From: JBDTCS01 sp039923455
GTDB taxonomy: Bacteria > Bacteroidota > Ignavibacteria > Palsa-1295
DNA length: 22,363 nucleotides
NCBI GenBank assembly: GCA_039923455.1
Contig: JBDTCS010000216.1
Location: 1 to 22,363 of the forward strand
Reading direction: 5' to 3'
Position numbers and translations under genes: made by a program. Under the pieces are notes generated by a model. That model saw only the letters and a program-made list of their open reading frames with translations, did not search any database and was not told the DNA's origin. Below, piece after piece: positions 1 through 7,818 of the stretch; within the stretch, counting starts at the first letter, position 1, and every line of letters starts with the position of its first letter.

Positions 1-969
1 CTGAATGTCGATCGGTCGAACGCGGTGCTCGTAGCACATGCGCTGACCGGAAGCGCAGATGCCGAGGCTTGGTGGTCCGGGATAGTTGGACCAGACAAGT
101 TGATCAACCCCGAGCAATACTTCGTCATCTGCATCAATACACTCGGCAGTTGCTACGGCTCGACCGGTCCGGAATCTATTAATCCCGAGACTACGGCAAA
201 ATATGTCGCGACATTTCCCGAGATCACAATTCGCGACATCGCTCGAACGCAACTTCACTTGTTGCAAGAGCTTGGTATTTTTGAGATCGCGCTTGCGATC
301 GGAGGCTCGATGGGCGGTATGGTTATTTTGGAACTTGGATTACTCGCGAAGGAAACTCGCACGGTCACAATTCACAAGCTTGTGGCAATCGCTGCCGGAA
401 GCGAGCACTCTGCTTGGCGAGTTGCGTTTAGCTCGACCATTCGAAAGACTATTCAAGCTTTTGAGCCTCTCGGAGAAAGTGGATTGCGCGAAGGACTTCG
501 AATCGCTCGACAGTTGGCGACGATTAGCTATCGTTCGAGCAGTGAGTTCGGTCGGAGGTTTGGTCGCAAGATCGGTGAAGGCGAGAAGTTCGAAGTCGAA
601 AACTATCTTGAGCATCAGGGCCAGAAGATCGTGGACCGCTTTTCTGTCTATTCCTACCTCACGCTCACTCGTGCGATGGAGTTGTATGATCTGACTCGTG
701 GCAAAGCTGTCGACGCGATCCATCAACTTGAAGGCCTCGACACAGATATCCTACTCGTGGGAATTTCAAGTGACATTCTTTATTTGGAGGAAGAACTTCG
801 CACGTTTGCCAAGCAACTTCCAAATGCGAGGTACGAGACACTTCTTGCCGAGTGCGGTCACGACTCTTTCCTCATTGCCACCGACGAGCTTGCCGAAATA
901 GTAAGGCCATTTCTTGAGGCAGAGTGTAAAGGGATTATCACCAATGACGTGCACGCCTCACGCTTTTGA
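1..969 (+). CDS. metX: Homoserine O-acetyltransferase MetX, 5' partial
   Basis: MetX acylates the hydroxyl of L-homoserine with acetyl-CoA, the first committed step of methionine synthesis in the cytosol. The frame is open from base 1, so the true start lies upstream; 322 residues are visible and roughly 40-50 are missing by family length. This is an alpha/beta hydrolase: the HALTGSADA stretch and the LGSCYGSTGP segment are typical of the family. The nucleophile Ser sits in GGSMGG (codon 307-309), a likely acid Asp in GISSDILYL (772-774), and the His in ECGHDSF (859-861). Its stop overlaps a possible TTG start of the homoserine dehydrogenase that follows, so the two are probably co-transcribed. 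MetX enzymes can use succinyl-CoA instead of acetyl-CoA, and the acyl donor cannot be told here. Confidence 0.93.
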   Translation: MNVDRSNAVLVAHALTGSADAEAWWSGIVGPDKLINPEQYFVICINTLGSCYGSTGPESINPETTAKYVATFPEITIRDIARTQLHLLQELGIFEIALAIGGSMGGMVILELGLLAKETRTVTIHKLVAIAAGSEHSAWRVAFSSTIRKTIQAFEPLGESGLREGLRIARQLATISYRSSSEFGRRFGRKIGEGEKFEVENYLEHQGQKIVDRFSVYSYLTLTRAMELYDLTRGKAVDAIHQLEGLDTDILLVGISSDILYLEEELRTFAKQLPNARYETLLAECGHDSFLIATDELAEIVRPFLEAECKGIITNDVHASRF

Positions 970-977
970 TAACTGCA

Positions 978-2009
978 ATGAATACTATTACAGCAACATC
1001 GTCACAAACCAAATCAGCAAATCGTGCAATGCCAGCGTTAAAGAAGCTGCGCGTCGCGTTGTTCGGATTCGGAGTCGTGGGAAGCGGCGTCTGGAATATA
1101 CTCGAGCACAAGCGCGCAGAATTTCGCAAACGCTTCGGTGTTGATATCGAGGTCGGCGGTATATGTGTAAAGAATCTCGAAAAGGAGCGCTCCGTTGCGC
1201 TGCCTGCCGGACTTGTTACGAACAACATTGCGGACCTTACGCAAGATAACTCGATCGATGTCGTGATCGAACTCATCGGTGGACGTTATGAGGCGCTCGA
1301 CATTATCGAGAGTGCACTCGAAGGACGCAAACATGTCATCACTGCAAACAAACTCGTGCTCTCGCATGAATTGCCAAGACTCCGTACACGGGCCGACAGA
1401 CAAGGAGTAAATCTATTCTACTCTGCTTCGGTATGCGGCAGCGTTCCGGTGCTTCGCGCACTCGATGAACTCTTGATTGGCGACGAGATACTCTCCTTGC
1501 GGGGTATTGTGAATGGCTCTACAAATTATATTCTCACTCTGATGGATGACGGACTCGTCTCCTACTCTGACGCAATTGTGCAAGCAAAAGAAAAGGGATT
1601 TCTCGAAGCAGATCCGACACTCGATGTTTCAGGTCAGGATGCAGGTCAAAAGCTTTCGGTCCTTACGTATCACGCGTTCCGGAAACACTTGCTGCCGAGC
1701 GAGATCATAACGAATGGAATTGAAGCGATTACATCCGAGAAAGTACAAGCTGCGAAGGAGGCCGGCAAGGTTCTAAAGCTCATAGCGTCAGCATCGCGTG
1801 ACAGAAAGACGGGTGAGATACTCGCATCGGTCGGTGTGGAAGCGCTCGACAAAACGCATCTCTTCGCGCACACACGTGATGAATTCAACGCGCTTGAAAT
1901 TCAAACACGTCACGCCGGCCCGCAATTACTTTATGGTAAAGGCGCGGGAAGTTTGCCGACCGCAAGCGCAGTCGTAAGTGATCTCGTCGAACTTCTAAGA
2001 GAATTGTGA
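978..2009 (+). CDS. hom: Homoserine dehydrogenase, short form without ACT domain
   Basis: It reduces aspartate semialdehyde to homoserine with NAD(P)H, feeding the threonine and methionine branches. The Rossmann motif GFGVVG lies at residues 30-35, the family segment IVNGSTNY near 177-184, and the catalytic stretch ending DVSGQDAGQK (Lys about 225). The protein ends directly after the catalytic domain (GAGSLPTASAVVSDL), so the C-terminal ACT domain of the usual ~430-residue enzyme is absent. Three starts are possible: TTG at 966 (overlapping the metX stop as TTGA), ATG at 978, and ATG at 1029, which lies just before the Rossmann strand. None has a good ribosome site; 978 is chosen as the first ATG. 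It probably forms an operon with metX, matching their consecutive pathway steps. Confidence 0.9.
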   Translation: MNTITATSSQTKSANRAMPALKKLRVALFGFGVVGSGVWNILEHKRAEFRKRFGVDIEVGGICVKNLEKERSVALPAGLVTNNIADLTQDNSIDVVIELIGGRYEALDIIESALEGRKHVITANKLVLSHELPRLRTRADRQGVNLFYSASVCGSVPVLRALDELLIGDEILSLRGIVNGSTNYILTLMDDGLVSYSDAIVQAKEKGFLEADPTLDVSGQDAGQKLSVLTYHAFRKHLLPSEIITNGIEAITSEKVQAAKEAGKVLKLIASASRDRKTGEILASVGVEALDKTHLFAHTRDEFNALEIQTRHAGPQLLYGKGAGSLPTASAVVSDLVELLREL

Positions 2010-2023
2010 GCTACTCCGACCGA

Positions 2024-4120
2024 TCAGTGTGTCAGTCGTGGCTTTAGCGGCGGATTTGTGGTCGGCGTCGGAATCATTGACTTTTGAGGAATGGGTTGCG
2101 GTGTACTCGATGGTACGCTCGATTTGCTCGGTGCACTACCTTGCGGTACACTACCTTGCGGTACACTACCTTGCGGTACATTATTTTGCGGCACCACTAC
2201 CGTTGGTGCTGGTGCCATGGGTACAACAGGCGTAGGCATGTAACTCGAATACTTAAAATTCGAAATCGCTGCGACAACATTATCCTGAATGTGACGATAT
2301 GCTTGGGGCCCACGATGGAAGTTTTGCATCGTGATAAAGTATGCAGCAAGCTGTCCATCGAGCGTGAGCACATAACCGGCAAGCGCAGTCACACCGTTAA
2401 GAGTACCAGTCTTCCCGTGTGCATTGTATTGCGCAGGTGTGCCCTTCATCCGATTGCGCAACGTGCCATCATAGCCAGCGATCGAGAGCGTCTGCGTGAA
2501 TTGATCGAACCCGCCTTGCTCCTTAATCGACGAAAGTAGCTTAATCACACTATTTGCCGTCGTACGATTGCCTCGTGATAAACCTGATCCATCGATTACC
2601 GTACACTGCGTTCCATCGACACTGCAAACCTGAAGCCATGATTTCATTAGGCTACGTGACCGCAAATCCGGCGAAGTGGTCGAGCCGGTTGCGATAGTCG
2701 CGAGCTTGCGAAACATGCTCTCTGCAAGATAATTATCGCTGCGCTTATTCATCTGCATCAAAAGATCCATCAGACTCGTTCTCTTCTCCGCAACCGTAAT
2801 GATCGGCATAATCGAGGAAGTTTTTGGTGCAGCCGTTCTATCCGTACGCGCAACACCCGTAATCTGGATCCCATTTTGTTGAAAGCGCCACTTAAGCAAT
2901 GCAGCCATTGCGAGCGGAACATTGCGAATCGGAAAACTATAAGTTCGTGATGATCGCGCAGGAATCAAACCACTCACCGAGACTACTTGCCTCGGATCTT
3001 CCGGCCCTCCCGACACACTAACGTGCAAGGTCATCTTTCCACGCGAGCTTCCATAAACTATTCTTGTTTTCGCCTTGCGTCCGTGCTTGCCGTGTTTGCC
3101 ACCGACACGCACACGCCTCTTTGTACGCACTGCCGGAGCACTGGAGGCGCCATGATTTGCAACCACGATCGTACTAATCGGCGGCGAAACACGCACACTC
3201 ACACCCGCGCCTTTACGAGCACCGGCGACAACAGTCACACGGATCACATTGCGGTCAATCGCAAAATTCGGAGTTGAAGAAAGCACACCCGGATCGGTAA
3301 CATCCTCTTCGTCGCCACCCGATTGTTCGTCGGCTGGATCTGCTATTGAATCGCCAGACGAAAGGTCGCCACTTGCAAGAGCATCCATGCTCGAATCTTT
3401 TGTCGTGATCGGCTTGGAAACATCTGCGTGCGTTGCAAAATATTTTCGCGCCTCGGGAGTAAGTTCATCCTCGACCGAAAGGTCACTCACGATGTCGCCC
3501 TGAATTTGCGTGATGCCACGAGCCCGGAGTTGAACTGCCAACGCATCAAAATCTGTCGAGCGAAGTGTCGGGTCACCACTTGGACGGAGATTAACATTAC
3601 CGATGATACGCGTGCCTTCGATGCGAGCCTTTGGAGCAAGATCGAGCTTCGTGTTAAAAACATATTTACTTCCAAGTGCCCAAAGCGTCGAAGATGACGT
3701 GAACATTTTTTCGACTGAAGCCGGCAGCACACTCACGCCGGCATTGCGTGCGAAGATCGGATGAATCTGATCGTTTGGTTCGAAGAAGACAACTTTGACA
3801 CTCGTCGTCATTCCACGCGTTTCGGTGCCTGCGAGTAAGCGATCGATCTGCGCGCGCAATGCATTCAACCCAAGAGCAGTGTCACCTTGATACCCTAAAA
3901 AGTGTGGGTGTATTGCATAGAGCTGTGTAGCGATGGTATCCTGCGGAGGCCTCGCGATAGCAGTTTCTAGAGCAACCGCTGGGTGCGCAACGCCCGGAGG
4001 AAGCGTGAATGCCGAAGCGCTCATCGTCAATGGTACGATCGTAAGCATCGCTCCGACGATCCACCGACTGATCTTCAACGCAGAATTTTTCGGCAATACT
4101 CGATTAGGTAATTTGAGCAC
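2024..4120 (-). CDS. dacB: D-alanyl-D-alanine carboxypeptidase/endopeptidase, PBP4 (DacB) family, with extra inserts
   Basis: This family of periplasmic peptidoglycan hydrolases (S13) trims D-Ala from stem peptides and cuts cross-links. With the GTG start at 4120 (698 residues), the motifs are SVEK (Ser about 135), SDN (about 461-463) and KTG (about 570-572). A signal peptide ends near residue 37 (ASA then FT). GTG 4120 is preferred because GAGGA lies about 12 bases upstream. The open frame continues to a TTG at 4222, but that stretch holds a possible terminator. The protein is much longer than the ~480 residues of E. coli DacB: there is an acidic Ser/Asp-rich stretch (about 245-274), a Lys/Arg/His-rich stretch (about 333-353) and a Pro/Gln/Ser tail (about 627-698) with PQGSV repeats. 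It ends 14 bases from the convergent hom gene. Confidence 0.88.
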   Translation of the reverse strand: MLKLPNRVLPKNSALKISRWIVGAMLTIVPLTMSASAFTLPPGVAHPAVALETAIARPPQDTIATQLYAIHPHFLGYQGDTALGLNALRAQIDRLLAGTETRGMTTSVKVVFFEPNDQIHPIFARNAGVSVLPASVEKMFTSSSTLWALGSKYVFNTKLDLAPKARIEGTRIIGNVNLRPSGDPTLRSTDFDALAVQLRARGITQIQGDIVSDLSVEDELTPEARKYFATHADVSKPITTKDSSMDALASGDLSSGDSIADPADEQSGGDEEDVTDPGVLSSTPNFAIDRNVIRVTVVAGARKGAGVSVRVSPPISTIVVANHGASSAPAVRTKRRVRVGGKHGKHGRKAKTRIVYGSSRGKMTLHVSVSGGPEDPRQVVSVSGLIPARSSRTYSFPIRNVPLAMAALLKWRFQQNGIQITGVARTDRTAAPKTSSIMPIITVAEKRTSLMDLLMQMNKRSDNYLAESMFRKLATIATGSTTSPDLRSRSLMKSWLQVCSVDGTQCTVIDGSGLSRGNRTTANSVIKLLSSIKEQGGFDQFTQTLSIAGYDGTLRNRMKGTPAQYNAHGKTGTLNGVTALAGYVLTLDGQLAAYFITMQNFHRGPQAYRHIQDNVVAAISNFKYSSYMPTPVVPMAPAPTVVVPQNNVPQGSVPQGSVPQGSAPSKSSVPSSTPQPIPQKSMIPTPTTNPPLKPRLTH
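2131..2190 (-). repeat. Four tandem 15-bp units encoding PQGSV-type repeats in the DacB tail
   Basis: Four head-to-tail 15-bp units (2131-2145, 2146-2160, 2161-2175, 2176-2190) read gtacactaccttgcg on the + strand. Units 2 and 3 are identical, unit 1 differs at one base, and unit 4 is more diverged. On the coding strand they give PQNNV, PQGSV, PQGSV and PQGSA. The length is a multiple of three, so copy-number changes would keep the dacB frame. Confidence 0.9.
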
Positions 4121-4162
4121 AATAATAAATTTTCCTCGTCCCACAACGAAGATGTATAATAC

Positions 4163-4197
4163 AAAAAAGAGCGATGCAGTGAGAGATGTGACGCTCT
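4163..4197 (-). terminator. Possible intrinsic terminator after alaS
   Basis: On the minus strand AGAGCG (4197-4192) pairs with CGCTCT (4173-4168) across an 18-base loop and is followed by a run of T (4168-4163). The stem is only 6 bp and the loop is long; a competing GAGAG/CTCTC hairpin exists inside it. It lies between the alaS stop and the preferred dacB start, which fits an end of the alaS transcript. Confidence 0.35.
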
Positions 4198-4256
4198 CCC
4201 AACGATTCAACTTAGAAAGCAATTAATCCGGTAAGCGTGCGCTCCCTGGTAACGCC

Positions 4257-6836
4257 TTATCTTATTGCAATGCCCAGAGCCTCTCGAACAATTCCCGGCA
4301 CACGCTTGAGCGCACCCGCAAGTTGGCTTGCATCCTTGCCCCCGGCTTGTGCGAGTTGGGGTCTGCCGCCACCTTTTCCACCTACCAGTTCCGCAATCGA
4401 ACTGACAAGCTTTCCTGCCTGAAGTTTTTTCTCTTTGATCAGATCATCACTCACCATCGCAACAAGAGAAACTTTGTCTTCACCGAACGTTGCACCGATG
4501 ACAGCAACAGCACCAAGCTTTAATTCATCACGAAGCATTTCGCCAAGCGCCTTTAACTCTTCTGCATCGCTGACTACAAATTGATGCGCGAGCACTCGAA
4601 CGGTACTCCCCTCGAGTGGTGTAGCCGAAGCCGCAAGCTTAACGAGTTCGCCTTTGCGAGCATCCAACCGAAGCTTCGCCATTTCCTTTTCGAGGCGGCG
4701 CTTCTCTTCTTCAACATGCTCGAATTCCTTTGAAAGGTCGCTGTATTTCGATTCCGATTCGAGTATCCATTGCTCGACCCCTTTACCGGTCACGGCTTCG
4801 ACACGACGAACGCCACTCGCGATACTCGACTCTGAAATAAATTTGAACAGTCCGATCTCCGCTGTCGAGTGTACATGCACACCACCGCAAAACTCTCGAG
4901 AGAATGGACCAAAATCGACGACATTCACGCGAGCACCATACTTATCACCGAAGAACATCATCGCGCCCATCTTCTTCGCATCATCAAACGGAATATTACG
5001 ATGATGTATTAAACGTATCGACTCACGGATCTTGGCGTTGACGATAGACTCAATCTCTCGGAGTTCTTCCGGTGTCACTTTTTGATAGTGCGCAAAATCG
5101 AAGCGCAAACGATCATCGGTTACGAGCGATCCCGATTGATGTACATGATCACCCAGCACTTGTCGAAGTGCGGCATGCATCAGATGTGTTGCAGAGTGAT
5201 TGCGAATAATATCCTGCCTGCGTTCACGATTCACCACACCATGTGCGACGTCACCAACGGCAACATCCGCGGCATCTTCTTCGAGCACATGCGCGATTGC
5301 ATCGCCAATTTTTCGTACATCTTTGACCGGATAGTCACGGCCTTCGATTGTAATAACACCTGTGTCGGCGATCTGCCCACCAGACTCGGCGTAGAACGGA
5401 GTCCTATCGAGCACGAGCGTATTCCCTTCCACGACAAGCGCACGACCACTATCTTCCGTGGTATCGTAACCAGTGAAGGCAGAGTGGATGTCATTTAATT
5501 CAATCGTAGCCTGAACGATCTGCTTTTTCGAGGCATGGACGCGAAGGCTTCGATCTTTTTGCTCTTGCAGTAGCTCGTGAAAGCGCTCCATATCTACTTC
5601 GAGGCCTCGTTCGCGAGCAAGTACCTCAGTAAGATCAATCGGAAATCCAAACGTATCATACAACTTGAACGACATCTCACCCGAGATCGAAGGCGACTCG
5701 GAGTCTTCAGCAGCACGAGCAATCTCTTCAAATAGTGCGAGGCCGCGATCAAGCGTTACGTTAAAGCTCTCCTCCTCTGCTTTGACCACTCGCTCGATCA
5801 AACCAAGTCGCTCACGCAATTCCGGAAACACATCACCCATCGTGTCGGCAACAACACTTGCGAGCTCAAAAAGAAATGGTTCGCGAAAATCTAGCTTGCG
5901 TCCGTATCGCGCTGCACGTCTGAGAATGCGTCGCAGCACATACCCGCGTCCTTCGTTGCCTGGCATTGCGCCATCTGCAATCGCTGAGGAGAGCGTGCGA
6001 ATGTGATCGGCAATTACTCGCATCGCAATATCCGCCTCCGGCTTTTCGCCGTAAGGAATTCCGCTTCGCTTTGATAACCAAGCGAGATACGGCGCGAAAA
6101 CATCTGTATCGTAATTTGATTTCTTGCCTTGCAGCACAGCGCAAGCACGTTCGAAGCCCATTCCCGTATCAACATGGGTTGCTGTGAGTGGCTCCAGTGT
6201 GCCGTCGGGCGAGCGATTGTATTGGATGAAAACCAGATTCCAAATCTCGATCACTTCCGGTGAACTTGCGTTGACAAGTTTCTTACCGGATTTATCGGCC
6301 GTCAGATCATAGTGTATCTCGGAGCATGGTCCACACGGACCAGTGTCGCCCATTTCCCAAAAATTATCCTTTGCACCAAAGCGGAGAATATGCGCCGGAT
6401 CAATGTCCGTCTCTGATTGCCAAAGCTTCTCAGCTTCTTCGTCTGTTTCAAAGACTGTAGCATAAAGACGCGTTTTGTCAAGCCCCCAAACTTTCGTTAG
6501 CAACTCCCACGCCCAACCAATCGCTTCTTTTTTGTAATAATCGCCGAAGGACCAGTTGCCGAGCATCTCGAACAACGTGTGATGATACGTATCGTGACCA
6601 ACTTCTTCGAGATCGTTATGCTTACCGGATACTCGAATGCATCGCTGCGTATCGGCAGCTCGTGTATACGCACGCGTGCCCTCGCCAAGGAATACATCCT
6701 TGAACTGATTCATCCCTGCGTTTGTGAAGAGCAACGTCTTATCACCGTGAGGAATGACCGGCGCACCCGGCACGATCGTGTGACCGCGTTCGCGGAAAAA
6801 ATTCAAAAAACTTAATCGTATCTCGTCGGAAGTCAT
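4257..6836 (-). CDS. alaS: Alanine--tRNA ligase
   Basis: It charges tRNA-Ala with alanine and has an editing site that clears mischarged Ser or Gly; it acts in the cytosol. It is full length at 859 residues. The class II catalytic core opens with LLFTNAGMNQFKDVFLG, followed by HHTLFEMLGNWSFGDY and PCGPCSEIHYD (about 167-177). The editing domain holds the zinc ligands HSATH (547, 551) and CGGVH (Cys 650, His 654). A coiled-coil segment near 695-730 leads to the C-terminal DHHA1-type domain with the Gly-rich GGKGGGRPQLAQAGG. The ATG at 6836 starts exactly at the family N-terminus (TSDEIRLSFLNFF). The leader after the clpS terminator is about 50 bases, so the gene probably has its own promoter, but none was convincing. 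The next gene downstream is dacB. Confidence 0.97.
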   Translation of the reverse strand: MTSDEIRLSFLNFFRERGHTIVPGAPVIPHGDKTLLFTNAGMNQFKDVFLGEGTRAYTRAADTQRCIRVSGKHNDLEEVGHDTYHHTLFEMLGNWSFGDYYKKEAIGWAWELLTKVWGLDKTRLYATVFETDEEAEKLWQSETDIDPAHILRFGAKDNFWEMGDTGPCGPCSEIHYDLTADKSGKKLVNASSPEVIEIWNLVFIQYNRSPDGTLEPLTATHVDTGMGFERACAVLQGKKSNYDTDVFAPYLAWLSKRSGIPYGEKPEADIAMRVIADHIRTLSSAIADGAMPGNEGRGYVLRRILRRAARYGRKLDFREPFLFELASVVADTMGDVFPELRERLGLIERVVKAEEESFNVTLDRGLALFEEIARAAEDSESPSISGEMSFKLYDTFGFPIDLTEVLARERGLEVDMERFHELLQEQKDRSLRVHASKKQIVQATIELNDIHSAFTGYDTTEDSGRALVVEGNTLVLDRTPFYAESGGQIADTGVITIEGRDYPVKDVRKIGDAIAHVLEEDAADVAVGDVAHGVVNRERRQDIIRNHSATHLMHAALRQVLGDHVHQSGSLVTDDRLRFDFAHYQKVTPEELREIESIVNAKIRESIRLIHHRNIPFDDAKKMGAMMFFGDKYGARVNVVDFGPFSREFCGGVHVHSTAEIGLFKFISESSIASGVRRVEAVTGKGVEQWILESESKYSDLSKEFEHVEEEKRRLEKEMAKLRLDARKGELVKLAASATPLEGSTVRVLAHQFVVSDAEELKALGEMLRDELKLGAVAVIGATFGEDKVSLVAMVSDDLIKEKKLQAGKLVSSIAELVGGKGGGRPQLAQAGGKDASQLAGALKRVPGIVREALGIAIR

Positions 6837-6888
6837 TCGTCAGTTAATGTTTGCTCGCTTTGGCAGTCAACTCAGTTGATCCCCCACT

Positions 6889-6926
6889 AAAAAACAAGAA
6901 TGCGCTGTTTTGTTCAGCGCATTCTT
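6889..6926 (-). terminator. Intrinsic terminator after clpS
   Basis: A perfect 12-bp stem (aagaatgcgctg at 6896-6907 against cagcgcattctt at 6915-6926) with a 7-base loop. Read on the minus strand it is followed by G and six T (6894-6889). It lies 28 bases after the clpS stop and upstream of alaS, so it should end the clpS transcript and separate the two genes. The T-run is on the correct side only for the minus strand. Confidence 0.88.
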
Positions 6927-6954
6927 ACAAAACTCGGCTATAGATAAATTCGCC

Positions 6955-7299
6955 TCAGGTCAGAACTTGGGTATGTAGCGCGATTTCTTCGAGCACGGAG
7001 CTAACACGCAAACACTCGATCAAGTCACCTTCGAATACGAGTGCCTTACCCATCGTGTGAACTTCCCACGCAATACTCTCGCCCTTTTCGCCACTACAAC
7101 CCGTTGCTTTGCAGACTTGCGAGATCACTTCATCGAAGGTATGATGATCATCATTAAAAAGCAAAACACGACAGGAGAGCTCGACAATTGTAAGCGTCTC
7201 ATCCTCGTCACCATACTCCGTTTGGCTGCTCGCTCTCGGAGAAGTTATTTCTGATAGCCGATGCATCGGCCAAAGAGAATTAGCAAGATCGAAATTCAT
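6955..7299 (-). CDS. clpS: ATP-dependent Clp protease adaptor ClpS
   Basis: ClpS binds proteins with destabilising N-terminal residues and hands them to the ClpA or ClpC unfoldase. From the ATG at 7299 it is 114 residues: a variable N-terminal extension of about 42 residues, then the compact domain beginning CRVLLFNDDHHTFDEVI (NDD at 49-51), the conserved EVH segment with His about 81, and a closing helix. The order matches the family, although this copy is divergent (HHTFDEV in place of the common YTPMEFV). The frame stays open to 7377, but that extra stretch contains a promoter-like octamer (7357-7364), so 7299 is preferred; AAGAG lies just upstream. No clpA or clpC is adjacent. A strong terminator follows. 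Confidence 0.8.
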   Translation of the reverse strand: MNFDLANSLWPMHRLSEITSPRASSQTEYGDEDETLTIVELSCRVLLFNDDHHTFDEVISQVCKATGCSGEKGESIAWEVHTMGKALVFEGDLIECLRVSSVLEEIALHTQVLT

Positions 7300-7356
7300 A
7301 CCGCTCTTAAAGTAAAACTTGGTCTGAAGTGCGTTTTCTAAGCTACGGGCACTCCA

Positions 7357-7364
7357 CAAATATA
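7357..7364 (-). promoter_or_regulatory. Candidate Bacteroidota-type -7 element for clpS
   Basis: TATATTTG on the minus strand matches the TAnnTTTG -7 consensus described for Bacteroidota promoters. It lies 58 bases from the preferred clpS start. No clear TTG was found at the expected -33 position, so only half of the promoter is supported. Confidence 0.4.
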
Positions 7365-7431
7365 AAACCAGAACCACAGAATGGTGCGGGAAGTGTCAGG
7401 AATTATTACTACATTCCACCCCCCTTATTTC

Positions 7432-7683
7432 TCAAACCGCCTCGACTCGTTTAATCTCAGGAGCTTCGGCCATGATTGCTCGCTCGATTCCTGCCCTAAG
7501 CGTCATCAGATTAAGCGCACAAGTCCGGCAGGCGCCCAAATAGCGAACCTCCACTATACCAGCCGCCTCGTCCACGGAAACAAGCTCTACGCCCCCGCCA
7601 TCGACCTCCAGATAGGGTCGAACACGTTCGAGAGCATGGAGAATCCTCCCCCTTAGATCGAGTGTCTCAGCAGCTTTATGCAC
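7432..7683 (-). CDS. NifU C-terminal-domain Fe-S scaffold protein
   Basis: A small (83-residue) NifU-type scaffold that carries a labile Fe-S cluster and passes it to target proteins in the cytosol. The visible features are the helix-strand opening ILHALERVRPYLEVDGGGVEL, then GACRTCALNLMTLRAGIE with the cluster-binding CxxC at Cys 52 and Cys 55. The family usually has a Cys-Pro after the second Cys; here it reads CALN. The GTG at 7683 is the earliest possible start because an in-frame TAA lies two codons upstream. The gene lies 134 bases after the Mrp/ApbC gene on the same strand, so two Fe-S cluster delivery proteins are adjacent, though the gap and a palindrome between them leave a single transcript uncertain. 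Confidence 0.85.
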   Translation of the reverse strand: MHKAAETLDLRGRILHALERVRPYLEVDGGGVELVSVDEAAGIVEVRYLGACRTCALNLMTLRAGIERAIMAEAPEIKRVEAV

Positions 7684-7793
7684 GCCTTAATGTAAACAAT
7701 CTACACATATAAAACATACAAAGCTCAGAAGTTGCACCGCCCTTCGTTCAATCTCGTTGGTTTTCGTAAGATCATTCGAAAAAACTGTCTATT

Positions 7794-7818
7794 TAGCCAA
7801 ATTTGGCTACCTGCAGGT
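7794..7818. promoter_or_regulatory. Overlapping perfect palindromes between mrp and nifU; candidate operator
   Basis: TAGCCAAATTTGGCTA (7794-7809) is a perfect 16-bp palindrome. It is overlapped by the 10-bp palindrome ACCTGCAGGT (7809-7818), which reaches the mrp stop codon. The 16-mer has no unpaired loop and the nearest T-run on the minus strand begins about 9 bases later, so it does not look like a standard terminator. It sits about 110 bases upstream of the nifU-like start. A dimeric regulator site is an inference. Confidence 0.35.

Noticed and set aside
2131..2190. Possible CRISPR-like repeat
   Set aside because: The 15-bp units are directly tandem with no spacers and lie in frame within a coding sequence.
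2029..2235. + strand open frame with repeated YLAVH units
   Set aside because: It is the antisense reading of the 15-bp tandem repeats that encode PQGSV in the DacB tail.
4121..4222. N-terminal extension of DacB to a TTG at 4222
   Set aside because: It would add a second hydrophobic segment before the signal peptide and would cover a possible terminator; the GTG at 4120 has a GAGGA upstream.
7300..7377. N-terminal extension of ClpS to a start at 7377
   Set aside because: It would place a promoter-like TATATTTG inside the gene and adds residues not seen in ClpS proteins.
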